Positions 15,928 to 25,364 of a stretch of DNA of 64,000 bases are shown here, piece by piece. A program made the translations under genes and the position numbers. A model generated the notes under the pieces. It was not told where the DNA came from. It did no database searches and was given only the letters and a program-made list of their open reading frames with translations. Each line of letters begins with the position of its first letter. Within the stretch, counting starts at the first letter, position 1. Source of the DNA: Acidobacteriaceae bacterium TAA 166 (lineage in GTDB: Bacteria; Acidobacteriota; Terriglobia; Terriglobales; Acidobacteriaceae); contig ATWD01000001.1 of NCBI GenBank assembly GCA_000421065.1, forward strand, positions 868,001-932,000, given 5' to 3'.

Positions 15928-17969
15928 AATTCCTCCCTCTGCGTTCCGAGATAGCGGGTGGAAAATACCGTTTCCATCACCGCCACCACGAATGCAAGCA
16001 GCATAGCGTACCACCATAGACTTACGTACTGAAATTTCGTCCCCGCAACTGGCGTTTTCTCGGCCTCAGGCGTCCTGGCCTTGCCCCTCGCCCACAAGGC
16101 ACGTATCTCCTGCGACATAGGCTCCAGGTTGGATTCCCGGCGATCCGGGTTTACTCCGATGACAGCGCTGCGGCCGTTCGCAAAATGAATCTGGTAAAAA
16201 CCTGCGCGAGACAAACGAAAGGTTTGCACTTTTTGCGAATCGGCTAAGGAAAGTGGCCTGCGTCCGTCCGGATCGATGACTTCGCTGGTTGCTGTGACTG
16301 ATTTGTTTGTTTCGGCAGTATTACGAAGCTGCACAAAAGAATCGACCATCCGTACACCACTTAATTGTTCGCTGCCTGAAAGATATCGAGAGGTCTTGTC
16401 AACGAAGTTCACGAAAACAGGATGTAATGGAAGATCATTCGTTAGATTCTCAAGACCTGAAGCGAATAGAAGCAAATGCCCTTCACCAATCGGCTTTTCG
16501 AGCAGGAGAGGCGTACCATCGCTCAACCGAGCAGCTACACGTGCGTGAGATGGATCCACCATCATCGCATAGAAGAACTTAGCGCCTGCCCATCCGCCGT
16601 TATCGCGGCCAGGTTGCGCTTGTTCTAGCCCCGGATAGGTGAAATCCACCTGGCCTACCACCGCTGATTCTTCAGAGGACGCAAAATTGCGGATCTTTTG
16701 TAAGTCGCCTCCCCATAAGGGAAGATGCGCGCGACGGCCTGCATCCAATCCCAAAGCCATGAAAACACTTCCACCTTTCGAGAGGTATTGCTCGAGTGTG
16801 TGCTCAAAGATGGAAGGAAGCGAAGTTACATCGGACAAAACCGTAAATGCAAATTTATTCGGATCAAGATCGGTAACCTGTTCAACGGCTACGGGCTGTA
16901 AAATGAATGCACCGTGACTCGCCGCATTTAACGCTGTTCCGAAATACAGTGCCGATCTCTCGTCGGCAGCTCTATGTACGAACAAAATCCGTTGCGGATC
17001 ACTCCGTCGCACGACGAAGACACTTCCATTATCCGCAGGCAGAGCATCGTCACCCTCAATTCTTACCTCGCAACGGTTAAAGCCATATTTGATGTCAAGC
17101 GGCGCGAACTCGACGGTAGCTCTGCCATTTGCCGGCACCTTTACCTCGCGGCTCAGGAGTGTCTTTCCATCCACAACAAATGAAATTTTCTTTGTGGCTT
17201 CAGGAGTGCTTGAACCAGCTATGACAGCTTGCACGTGCGATTTCGTTGTGTCTTTAGGATCCAGAAGTTCAACTGGAGCGTTGATACTTTCTACGGTCCA
17301 GTTGGGCGAAGCGGAAACTTTAGCTACATCATGCAGTATTAGATCTACATGGGGCGGGAGCACCGCATCGGCGAAGTTTCCGGGCATCCCCGTCCTTTGC
17401 ATATCGCTAAAGAGATGAAGGTCCACTGGTCCAGGTGCGGCTTCATTCAGAGTACGGACGGTGCGTCCCAGAGCGCCGAAATTTCCCTGCCCGTCTCCCA
17501 CCTGAATGCCCTCCAACGTTGATCGCAATAGATTTGAATCCGGCGTTGGCTGGGTGAGGACTTCGACTCGGCCTCCTAGCATAAGAATCTGTGCCCGTTG
17601 CGATCGCGGCTTGGAAGCGAGGAGACTGAGAGCCTGTTGCTTCGCATCGGAAAATCGAGTGCCCGCCCGCATGCTGAACGATCGATCGACAACAATCAAA
17701 AGAAGGTGACTATGGGTATCGCTTGCAAAGCGACGGATGAACGGATCAGCAAAGGCTAGCACGATCAGGAGCAGCAACAGGAACCTGAGGGCGAAGAGCA
17801 AAAGATACCGCAGTCTTCTGTGTCGTGTAGAACTCTGTATCCCTCGTTCAAAGAACATCAGGGAACTTACGGGGCGAGGCGTGACCACGTGTTTGCGCAG
17901 CAGATGCACAAAGATAGGAATGCCTAACGTTGCGAGTCCGACCAAGGACCATGGCGCCAGGAATCCCAT
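15924..17969 (-). CDS. BatA-type VWA membrane protein
   Basis: 681 residues. The N-terminus MGFLAPWSLVGLATLGIPI and HLLRKH match the BatA (aerotolerance) N-terminal domain, with a second helix near 60-80 (LLLFALRFLLLLLIVLAFADP). A von Willebrand A domain follows; its metal-site motif DxSxS is DRSFS. Beyond it are a CARDB-like strand region and a glutamine-amidotransferase-like segment with LEQYLSKGGSVFMALG, and a final membrane helix (YVSLWWYAMLLAFVVAVMET). Such proteins are partners of MoxR ATPases. It abuts the DUF58 gene (start 17969, next stop 17970) and overlaps the DUF4175-like gene by 4 bp. Confidence 0.88.
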   Translation of the reverse strand: MGFLAPWSLVGLATLGIPIFVHLLRKHVVTPRPVSSLMFFERGIQSSTRHRRLRYLLLFALRFLLLLLIVLAFADPFIRRFASDTHSHLLLIVVDRSFSMRAGTRFSDAKQQALSLLASKPRSQRAQILMLGGRVEVLTQPTPDSNLLRSTLEGIQVGDGQGNFGALGRTVRTLNEAAPGPVDLHLFSDMQRTGMPGNFADAVLPPHVDLILHDVAKVSASPNWTVESINAPVELLDPKDTTKSHVQAVIAGSSTPEATKKISFVVDGKTLLSREVKVPANGRATVEFAPLDIKYGFNRCEVRIEGDDALPADNGSVFVVRRSDPQRILFVHRAADERSALYFGTALNAASHGAFILQPVAVEQVTDLDPNKFAFTVLSDVTSLPSIFEHTLEQYLSKGGSVFMALGLDAGRRAHLPLWGGDLQKIRNFASSEESAVVGQVDFTYPGLEQAQPGRDNGGWAGAKFFYAMMVDPSHARVAARLSDGTPLLLEKPIGEGHLLLFASGLENLTNDLPLHPVFVNFVDKTSRYLSGSEQLSGVRMVDSFVQLRNTAETNKSVTATSEVIDPDGRRPLSLADSQKVQTFRLSRAGFYQIHFANGRSAVIGVNPDRRESNLEPMSQEIRALWARGKARTPEAEKTPVAGTKFQYVSLWWYAMLLAFVVAVMETVFSTRYLGTQREEL

Positions 17970-18857
17970 CTATCTTTCCGCCTGTCTTACCGAAAGATAT
18001 TCGCGCAACACTGCATCCAGCGGCTGATCCGTAGGCAAGAGCTGGTATCCCAATCCTGCCGCCTGTGCCCGCGTTCGAAGCTGTTCTATATGAGCCTGCA
18101 GCTTCTCGCGATATCTTGCGGCAACATACTCTGGAACAACTTCGATATTTTGTTGCGACTCAAGATCTACCAAAATCGCAGGTCCCTTCAGCTCCGGACG
18201 AAGCTCCTGTGGGTCGAGAACATGAAAAAGAACGACATCGTTTCCGCGGAAACGCAACACCTCCAGAGCTTGCACGATCGTCTCGGGATCTTCGTAAAAA
18301 TCAGAGATCACAATCACGATCCCACGTCGATGCAGAAGCGCTTGAAGATGCGTTAAGGGCTTGAAGAAGTCGGTACGTGAACGTGGCTCAGCCTGCTCCA
18401 GCGCAGCTAGTAGGCGAGTCAACTGGCCCTGGCGCATAGATGGCTGCACATACTCTCGCACTTCGTCATCAAAGACAATCACACCTGCCGCATCATGTTG
18501 GTTTCGAATTGCCAGGTAGAACAGAGATGCTGCGAGATAACGAGCATAATCCGCCTTTACCGGCTTCCGGGAACCGTACTGCATCGAATTACTCGCGTCG
18601 AGCATTACCACAAGCTGGCTGTTTGTCTCCCCCTTATAACGCTTCAGATAACAACGCTCAGTTCGCGCAAATAGATTCCAGTCCACATGACGCAGATCGT
18701 CTCCTTGAACATAAGCACGATATTCCGCAAACTCCTGACTGAAACCGAAATCAGGGGATCGGTGCAGCCCCGACACGAAACCGTCGACGACAGTCTTCGC
18801 GATCAGGTCCAGCGAAGAGATGTTTGCCAAAACCGTCGGATCGAGGAAGCGTTGCAT
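17970..18857 (-). CDS. DUF58-family protein with VWA-like fold
   Basis: 295 residues. The DUF58 signature FAEYRAYVQGDDLRHVDWNL (about 44-63) with YLKRYKGETN is complete. A VWA-like metal motif follows: LDASNS at about 88, so the metal-binding DxSxS is kept. DUF58 proteins are soluble or weakly membrane-attached partners of MoxR AAA+ ATPases, and the two genes here overlap by one base, the standard arrangement. In the operon it links the ATPase with the BatA-type membrane protein. Its client protein is unknown. Confidence 0.92.
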   Translation of the reverse strand: MQRFLDPTVLANISSLDLIAKTVVDGFVSGLHRSPDFGFSQEFAEYRAYVQGDDLRHVDWNLFARTERCYLKRYKGETNSQLVVMLDASNSMQYGSRKPVKADYARYLAASLFYLAIRNQHDAAGVIVFDDEVREYVQPSMRQGQLTRLLAALEQAEPRSRTDFFKPLTHLQALLHRRGIVIVISDFYEDPETIVQALEVLRFRGNDVVLFHVLDPQELRPELKGPAILVDLESQQNIEVVPEYVAARYREKLQAHIEQLRTRAQAAGLGYQLLPTDQPLDAVLREYLSVRQAER

Positions 18858-19885
18858 TAGCTCTCCTTGGGCGGCGGCATGTGAGCTAACAGGCGCCTCA
18901 GAATCTCATCCGCATCCAGCCGCTCTGATTCAGCATGGAAATTTAACAAGATACGATGACGCAGCACTGGAAGAGTGAGTGCCGTGATGTCTTCATAAGT
19001 AACGTGATATCGCTTGCGCGATAAGGCCCTCGCTTTCGCGGCGAGGACAATAAACTGAGTTGCACGGACGCTTCCGCCATAGCTCACATATTTTTTTATG
19101 AACTCCGGGGCATTTGCACTCTTATGGCGGCTCGCCCGCACCAAGCTGACAACGTAGCGCGCCAAGGAATCGGCGATTGGAACCATTCTCACAAGCTGTT
19201 GGAAATCGTTAAGCTCCGCAGCTGAGGTTACCGGACGCACCTTGGCCAGGCGCGTCGTCGTTGTATAAGTCACAACCTTCAACTCCTCTTCGGCATTCAG
19301 ATAATCGAGCGTTGCATTAAATAGAAATCGATCCAGCTGAGCCTCAGGCAATGGGTATGTTCCTTCAAGCTCGATTGGATTCTGCGTTGCAAGAACAAAG
19401 AACGGCGCAGGCAAAGGGTATATCTGTCCTCTCACAGTACAGGAGCGTTCCTGCATTGCTTCAAGCAGAGCTGCCTGAGTCTTCGGAGGCGTGCGGTTGA
19501 TCTCATCGGCCAGAAGGATGTTCCCGAAGACTGGACCTGGAACAAAAGTCCACCTCCGATGCCCGGTCGTCATATCTTCCTCGATGATGTCCGTGCCTGT
19601 AATATCTGACGGCATCAGATCCGGGGTAAATTGAATCCTCCGAAACTCCAGTCCCAGCGTCTCAGCGATCGTTCGCACCATCAGAGTCTTCGCTGTGCCT
19701 GGCATTCCTGTCAGCAGACAGTGGCCACCAACAAAGAGGGCTATCAGAATTTGATCGATCACGTCATCCTGGCCAACAATCACTTCACTCACCTGTTTGA
19801 CGATATCTTCGCGCACGGTATGAAACCGTTCCACTCGCTGTTGAAGCTGTGCAGCATCTGAATTGAGATTGGCAAAAGTAGCCAT
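18857..19885 (-). CDS. MoxR-type AAA+ ATPase
   Basis: 342 residues. Walker A is GMPGTAKT (about 57-64), Walker B ILLADEINRTPPKTQAALLE, sensor 1 LATQNPIELEGTYPLPEAQLDRF with the arginine finger, and a C-terminal lid domain follows. MoxR ATPases act as chaperones for assembling or activating protein complexes, working with DUF58 and VWA proteins, which are the next two genes in this operon. It starts 22 bp after the stop of the TPR peptidase gene. An earlier gene of the same operon (the MA-family peptidase) is unusual in MoxR clusters of proteobacteria. Confidence 0.94.
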   Translation of the reverse strand: MATFANLNSDAAQLQQRVERFHTVREDIVKQVSEVIVGQDDVIDQILIALFVGGHCLLTGMPGTAKTLMVRTIAETLGLEFRRIQFTPDLMPSDITGTDIIEEDMTTGHRRWTFVPGPVFGNILLADEINRTPPKTQAALLEAMQERSCTVRGQIYPLPAPFFVLATQNPIELEGTYPLPEAQLDRFLFNATLDYLNAEEELKVVTYTTTTRLAKVRPVTSAAELNDFQQLVRMVPIADSLARYVVSLVRASRHKSANAPEFIKKYVSYGGSVRATQFIVLAAKARALSRKRYHVTYEDITALTLPVLRHRILLNFHAESERLDADEILRRLLAHMPPPKES

Positions 19886-19907
19886 CGAATTTATAGCTCC
19901 TGGAAGA

Positions 19908-22100
19908 TTATTTTTCTGGTGGCTGATGCAGTTCCAACAATAATTTCTGCGCTGGAACGTAACCTGGTGCTATCTCGAGAGCAGCCAACACACTGTCCTC
20001 AGCCTCACTTCGGTGACCTGCAGCAAGATATGCCTTCGCCAGTCGGAATTCCACGCCTGCCTTATCCACAGGGTTGGATGCCACCGCCGCGACGTACTCA
20101 CGAACTGAATGGTCATAATCCTTTTTCTCATAGAGCAGATCGCCCAGCTCAAGGTGCAGATCGCTGTCCTTAACGGGATAAATATAGTTCACCCGCTTGA
20201 GAGTCTCGATAGAACCGGTCTTATCTCCGGTTGAATCTTCGAGCGTCGCCAAGCGCTTCAACATCCCCGGATCCTGTCCTCCCATCTTCTCGTAGGCCGC
20301 GAGAATTTCTTTCTCCGACTTGTTATCCGCCTTCGCTCGAAAGGTCTCCGCTAATAGTTGATAAACGCTTCCCTCACCCACATATTCGGGATAAAGAGCC
20401 AGCACTGCTGGTCCTTGCCGAATCACGACATCTAATTGTTTATCTCGTGATGCTGTAGCAAGTAATTTGATCTGCTCTTGCCACTCATTAAAATGACTAG
20501 CCTCAAAGCCATATTTTTTGTCGATCCAGATTAAGAATTGCCTATCGAACTCTTCCGGATTCAAGCCGAGATCATGCTCTATGACCTGCTGTGTAGTCTG
20601 CAGATTCGCATAAGAGTGGATCATCTCGAGCAGCTTTCCCTCTCCCCATCGTGACTTGATAAAATCACAGATACCACTGGCCTGGAAGTAAGAAACCACG
20701 ACCTGCGACGGATACTCCGGATACACAAAGCCACGATCTAGCCTTAGAACCGGCAGTAGCTTTTTGTCTCGAATCGCGATCAGCACATCAGGAGTAGCCC
20801 GGTTTGCCCATTCCGGGGAACGTTCGCCTTCTTCATGAACTGCCAGCCCCTCCGTAAACCATCTCGGGACGTGATTCTTGGTTGCCGTAAGTACGTAGAC
20901 ATGGCTCATCTCATGCCATAAAGTCGCACCCCAGTTAAAATCTCCTGGGCGGCGTGCCGAAGGACTATCCATCGCGACCACTTCGCCGAAGGTCACCCCC
21001 AGTGCTCCCAATCCAGGCATGCCCATCGTTCTTACCGCGAAGTCCTCATGATCGGGATAAACCTCCACCTGAACAGGTCGAGGCAATTTCATCGCATATT
21101 TTTGGTTATATACAGAAAGAATCGCTCCTACCTCATCCTGTAAATAAGGTCGAAGTAGATCTGCCTCCGTCTTCCTGAGTGTTAGAACCATTGCATCATC
21201 ACGAAATGTGACATAGTTCTTGTAGCTATCGAGCAGCCTTAGACTATTCACAGTTGCCGCATCGCGGTAACTGTTGCTGTAACTCAGTTCAAGCTCTTTT
21301 TGCGCCTCTTCCTGTTGCCCCATCCTCATCAATCCGATTCCCAACGCTGAATGTCCAACCCAGAAATTCGGCTCTGCCTCGATAGCCTTGCGGTAGTAAG
21401 TGACTGCATCCTGCTGCCTGTAATGCAGCTCAAGATGGTGCGCGATTCGCGCGTATGCCTCTCCATAATGAGGATTGATGGCCGTGATCTTGTTAATCCA
21501 GACATCAGGCGAACGCTCGTTGATGAGCTCGACCGCGGCGTGAACCGCCATAGCATCCAAGGCGTCGTTTTCTAGCGCGATCGCTTTGTCAGCTTCGGCC
21601 GCTGCAAGCTCGCGATCGTCGTTTTCCAGGGCTACATTGGCCAGAAGTTCATGTGTTTCGGCTCTCTGCGGATCGAGACTTAGCGCTTTTCCTAAATAGA
21701 AGGAGGCTCTTCCATCGAAACTGTCACTCGAGACGATGGCAAGTCCAACATAGGCGTCGACGTTGGAAGGATCCTTTGCAAGTGCTTCCCGGAAAAGATC
21801 GACCGCTTCTCGATCATTGAAGCGTTCGTGCAACAGTATTCCCCAGCGCACTTTGTATGTAGGTTCGCTATCTGCGGATCGAATTGCCAATCGGAACTGC
21901 TCATTGGCGTTGTCCCATTGTTCCAGTCCCCAAAAACCTTCCGCACGAACGGCCTCATCACCGGCCTGTGTCAACTGATTGAAGCATCTCCTTGCTTCCG
22001 TCTCATGTCCGCGCTTTCTCATCTGCCAGCAGTCTGCCGGCACAGCTGCTGCTGCCGTCGCCGTGGTTATGAGCAGAGATGCGATGGCCGAGAGCATCAT
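19908..22100 (-). CDS. exported TPR protein with zinc peptidase (gluzincin) domain
   Basis: 730 residues with a signal peptide (MMLSAIASLLITTATAAAAV). The N-terminal 280 residues are tetratricopeptide-like repeats (for example YYRKAIEAEPNFWVGHSALG). A zinc protease domain follows: HEMSH at about 396-400 is the HExxH motif and FTEGLAVHEEG about 17 residues later supplies the third ligand Glu, the layout of peptidase MA/DUF1570-type gluzincins. C-terminal TPR repeats resume near 600. It should act in the periplasm. Stop and start overlap with the upstream C13-like gene by 4 bp (22097-22100), so both are made together. The pairing of a MoxR system with a metallopeptidase suggests protein quality control or processing at the envelope, but the substrate cannot be read from sequence. 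Confidence 0.82.
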   Translation of the reverse strand: MMLSAIASLLITTATAAAAVPADCWQMRKRGHETEARRCFNQLTQAGDEAVRAEGFWGLEQWDNANEQFRLAIRSADSEPTYKVRWGILLHERFNDREAVDLFREALAKDPSNVDAYVGLAIVSSDSFDGRASFYLGKALSLDPQRAETHELLANVALENDDRELAAAEADKAIALENDALDAMAVHAAVELINERSPDVWINKITAINPHYGEAYARIAHHLELHYRQQDAVTYYRKAIEAEPNFWVGHSALGIGLMRMGQQEEAQKELELSYSNSYRDAATVNSLRLLDSYKNYVTFRDDAMVLTLRKTEADLLRPYLQDEVGAILSVYNQKYAMKLPRPVQVEVYPDHEDFAVRTMGMPGLGALGVTFGEVVAMDSPSARRPGDFNWGATLWHEMSHVYVLTATKNHVPRWFTEGLAVHEEGERSPEWANRATPDVLIAIRDKKLLPVLRLDRGFVYPEYPSQVVVSYFQASGICDFIKSRWGEGKLLEMIHSYANLQTTQQVIEHDLGLNPEEFDRQFLIWIDKKYGFEASHFNEWQEQIKLLATASRDKQLDVVIRQGPAVLALYPEYVGEGSVYQLLAETFRAKADNKSEKEILAAYEKMGGQDPGMLKRLATLEDSTGDKTGSIETLKRVNYIYPVKDSDLHLELGDLLYEKKDYDHSVREYVAAVASNPVDKAGVEFRLAKAYLAAGHRSEAEDSVLAALEIAPGYVPAQKLLLELHQPPEK

Positions 22101-23044
22101 CTGTCTAACTCCTGCTGCACCTTAGCCAGATCGAGTAAGAGCGCCGTTAACTTTTTTTTATAATCTCCTGGATCCATCGCAGCCTTCTGATATTTAAGAC
22201 TATCGATCTTTTGTTCCAGATCTTCCTTTTTCGTAAATAGTGCACGCTTCGCAGGATCATTGACTACTCGTTGATTGTTGTCCAACCGAAGCAGCGTAAT
22301 GCTCGCAAGAAGTGCTCCCTGCCTTCCATCTGCTTCGCGCACAGGCTGTCCACTACCAATGTCGTCAAAGACAGCGTGTTCGGTAGCGAGCCTCTTCTGG
22401 GAATCGTAAAAAGCCACGGTCTTCTTGGAGGCGTAGATGAATGCTTCCAGACCGCTGATGGAATTGCTTTTATCGGTGTCGGCATCTGGATCCTGCAAGG
22501 CTTGTACCCAGTACCTTGCAAATACAGTGGCATTCTTTTCGCTTCCTGCCTTGGTCGAGGTCACGACTGCTCTACCAGGGCGTTCGAGCACCTGTACCGC
22601 GCCTCCGCTCGCGCTTGAAGTGTCCACAATCAATTGGCGCCGCGAGGAAATTCGATTGCACATCTCTGCGATCTCTCCTCCCGTGATATCTGGGCCAACG
22701 AGATTGAACTTGTACTCCGCCCCATCAAAAGAGCCATGCCCGATCAGTAATAGAACCAGGTCGTCCTCGGGCTTCGCAGACTGCGCTACAGTGTTCAACG
22801 CATCTTTGAAGCGTGACGCTGTGGCATCGTTTCCCGTCAGCAAGTAGGTATGCGCGTTGTCTGCCGATCCTTTGAATGCCTTCTCCGCATCTTTTGCAGA
22901 CGCTGTGAAGCGTTGTTCATATTCAGGTTCACCCCCAAGCCCGGCAACGATGATGTAGTAAGTTGCAGCGAACGTACGAGGTACCCCAACACTCCACAAG
23001 GTGAAGAGCAGAACAAGCAAGGCACCTCGGCGATGCGCTCTCAT
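22097..23044 (-). CDS. exported caspase/C13-fold protein, catalytic Cys apparently missing
   Basis: 315 residues from the ATG at 23044, which overlaps the stop of the VWA gene. Signal peptide at 1-27 (LLVLLFTLWSVGVPRTFAA). The fold motif of peptidase C13 and caspases is recognisable: a hydrophobic strand then GHG (LLLIGHGSFDG, His103) and a second strand QLIVD followed by TSSASGG (141-148), where an active enzyme would have DxC or ACxSG. No Cys is in that place; Ser143, Ser144 or Ser146 replaces it, and the only Cys near (129) lies before the strand. The C-terminus is a predicted coiled coil (KKEDLEQKIDSLKYQKAAM). It is therefore either a pseudo-peptidase or uses Ser. It is the only caspase-like protein in the window and is embedded in the MoxR operon. 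Confidence 0.72.
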   Translation of the reverse strand: MRAHRRGALLVLLFTLWSVGVPRTFAATYYIIVAGLGGEPEYEQRFTASAKDAEKAFKGSADNAHTYLLTGNDATASRFKDALNTVAQSAKPEDDLVLLLIGHGSFDGAEYKFNLVGPDITGGEIAEMCNRISSRRQLIVDTSSASGGAVQVLERPGRAVVTSTKAGSEKNATVFARYWVQALQDPDADTDKSNSISGLEAFIYASKKTVAFYDSQKRLATEHAVFDDIGSGQPVREADGRQGALLASITLLRLDNNQRVVNDPAKRALFTKKEDLEQKIDSLKYQKAAMDPGDYKKKLTALLLDLAKVQQELDR

Positions 23045-25329
23045 ATCACACCCCATCTGCGCCGCAGCAGCCACTCCCCAACCGACAACCCCAAGAGGAG
23101 AAGAAAGATGATGGGCATATTCCATAGCTCATTCGTAGATCGCACCGAGATCCCTGCTTCGGAATAAGAGATGTTTTGGGCCAGATCCTTAATTCCATCA
23201 GGTTTCCAATACTGACCACCAGTCTCCGAGGAGAGGTGTTGTAGAAAGGTTCGGTTCTGTTCTGTATGAAAGTTTTCAGCCACACCGTCTTCACGACGGA
23301 ATGTAAGTACATCGCGTCCTATCTCCTGCTTCTGCTTCCCTTCTGTCTCCGCAACAATCTCGGCTAAATATCCCCCTGGTTTGTCAGCGCTCCACGAGGC
23401 GGTATAAAGACCTGGGGAGTCTTGCGACGGTACAAAATCGATCCACGCACTCGTGTTCTCCGGACCGATAAGGTGTGCTGTTACATGAGCGTCGGCGGCG
23501 GGCTGGAACTGTGGATCGCGCACCTGCGCCGTCAAACGCAAGTTTCCTTCGTCGATCAGAGTATGCTCTGAAACAGAAACACTTACCTCGCCAGGCGTAT
23601 CTGCAATCAGCCAGCGCAGAAGCTGTTGCCAGAACAGATCATGAGAAGGATCACCGAGTGCCTCGCTCATCTGCCAGCGCCAGGTTCCGCCAGTTGCCAA
23701 GATCGCGGTGCGGCCATGACCATAATTTTCGGTAATCAGCAGCGGCAGCTTTCGCCTTCCGGCATTCATCTGAGCCAGAACCGTGGCTCCCGGTTTGGGC
23801 GATCCAGCATCCTGATAATCCGCGAGATAGGTTAGCTTTTTCCAACGCTGAACGTTCTTCGAAGGATCGTCGAGCAATCGGGTAATCGGAGAATCTGCTC
23901 CATCCGGAGTCAACTCGACGGTCGCAGAGTTGCGGTGGAAGTTGTTGCGCCCTGCGGGCAAAAAGGTTGGGAAGAGCTCATTGGCACTGGATGTACCCCA
24001 GCCCCCATCGCTTAGGGATCCCCGTCCGCCCAGGAAGAGCAAACCTCCGCCACGGCGGTCGACGTATTCTCGCAAAAGCTCGCGCTGCAAGGGAGTAAAG
24101 TAATCGGCGTCGACTGAACCGATAATGATTCCCGCGTATCCGAAGAGGTCCTCCGGACGAACCGGAAAACCATCCGCCAGCTCGCTTTGATTCGCGATTC
24201 CCTGGCGATAAACTTTGTTCTCGCTTGTCCGGAGCATCGAAGCCAACTGGACCGTTGCATCCTCATCTTCCGCGCGACGAATAAACTTAAACTCCCATCG
24301 CGGCTCGCCCTCCACGTAAAGAATCCGCCGTTTCTTGTCGCTTACAAGAAGCGGGCGGATCACCTCGTTGTTCTTGAGATTCTCCTCCCCGGCAAGGGGT
24401 TCGATTGCGAACCGAAGCTCCTTCGCACCCGCAGCAGAACCGGCGGCAAAGTATAGGGGCTCCGTCTGGAGAACTCCATTCGGAACCAATTTGACCTCTT
24501 GACTTGAGATTGTCTTGCCCCCGTCGCGAACTGTGATCTTCGCCGTCTGGCCGACGTAGCCATGCTGCACGAAGCTGATCGCGGCGGAGACACGCGAATT
24601 GATCATCGCGCTTGGAGCGACACTCACGTTCTCAATCTCCAGGTCGTGTCTGAGCTCCGGTTGTCCGAAGCCAATAGTGTGAACGGGCAATCGGCGGTTC
24701 CGCAGCGCCTGCAGAGTCTCCATCGCTACACCAGCTTCACCCATCTCAACGCTATTCTGTCCCCCATCGCTCAACAGAAGAACCGCGCCAATAGGAAGAT
24801 CTGCAGTATCTTCGACAAATTGTTTGAGCCCGCTATTGATATGGGTCGCTGTTTCCACGGGCTGAAGATTCGATACCCCCTCCACCCGGGAAAGATCTTT
24901 TCCTAGCCGATACAGCCGCACCTGGAAGCGCTTTTCAATGCCCGCAAGTAGTCCATTTCGGAGAAGATCCAGAGCCGCTGTCTCCCGAGAATTTCCATCC
25001 TGATCCTGAATTGCCATGCTCCGCGATGTATCCACAACTATGGCAATGATGTTCTGCTGCGAATTCAACGCCGTAACCGTCATCGCAGGCTGCCACAGCA
25101 GTAAAAGGATCAGTGAGAGAAATGCGGATTGCATCATCCATAGCACCCACGGTCGCCAGTTCCTTAGCTTCGGCACAGTGTCGGAGATCCTTCGATGGGT
25201 CAACACCGCCAGGCTCGCTGAAAAAACCACAATCAGAATCGCCAGCAACCAGACAGGCCATGCAGAGAGAAAGATAATTCGGCCTTTGAGAAAGACCGGA
25301 GCCGGATATTTTAACAGATACTCAAACAT
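23041..25329 (-). CDS. VWA/glutamine-amidotransferase-like membrane protein
   Basis: 762 residues from the ATG at 25329. Two N-terminal helices (WPVWLLAILIVVFSASLAVL and LWMMQSAFLSLILLLLW), then a VWA domain with metal motif DTSRS (IIAIVVDTSRSMAIQD). A Ig-like segment is followed by a class I glutamine-amidotransferase-like region (VDADYFTPLQRELLREYVDR, GGGLLFLGGRGSLSDGGWG) without the catalytic Cys triad of true amidotransferases, and a C-terminal helix (WNMPIIFLLLLGLSVGEWLL). Such fused VWA proteins occur with DUF4159 proteins. It follows DUF4159 by 35 bp and overlaps the C13-like gene by ATGA. The longer open frame to 25461 is less likely because it would overlap DUF4159 strongly. Confidence 0.86.
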   Translation of the reverse strand: MFEYLLKYPAPVFLKGRIIFLSAWPVWLLAILIVVFSASLAVLTHRRISDTVPKLRNWRPWVLWMMQSAFLSLILLLLWQPAMTVTALNSQQNIIAIVVDTSRSMAIQDQDGNSRETAALDLLRNGLLAGIEKRFQVRLYRLGKDLSRVEGVSNLQPVETATHINSGLKQFVEDTADLPIGAVLLLSDGGQNSVEMGEAGVAMETLQALRNRRLPVHTIGFGQPELRHDLEIENVSVAPSAMINSRVSAAISFVQHGYVGQTAKITVRDGGKTISSQEVKLVPNGVLQTEPLYFAAGSAAGAKELRFAIEPLAGEENLKNNEVIRPLLVSDKKRRILYVEGEPRWEFKFIRRAEDEDATVQLASMLRTSENKVYRQGIANQSELADGFPVRPEDLFGYAGIIIGSVDADYFTPLQRELLREYVDRRGGGLLFLGGRGSLSDGGWGTSSANELFPTFLPAGRNNFHRNSATVELTPDGADSPITRLLDDPSKNVQRWKKLTYLADYQDAGSPKPGATVLAQMNAGRRKLPLLITENYGHGRTAILATGGTWRWQMSEALGDPSHDLFWQQLLRWLIADTPGEVSVSVSEHTLIDEGNLRLTAQVRDPQFQPAADAHVTAHLIGPENTSAWIDFVPSQDSPGLYTASWSADKPGGYLAEIVAETEGKQKQEIGRDVLTFRREDGVAENFHTEQNRTFLQHLSSETGGQYWKPDGIKDLAQNISYSEAGISVRSTNELWNMPIIFLLLLGLSVGEWLLRRRWGVI

Positions 25330-25364
25330 GCCCGCAGAACCTGGAAACCTCTCGTCAGATACCG

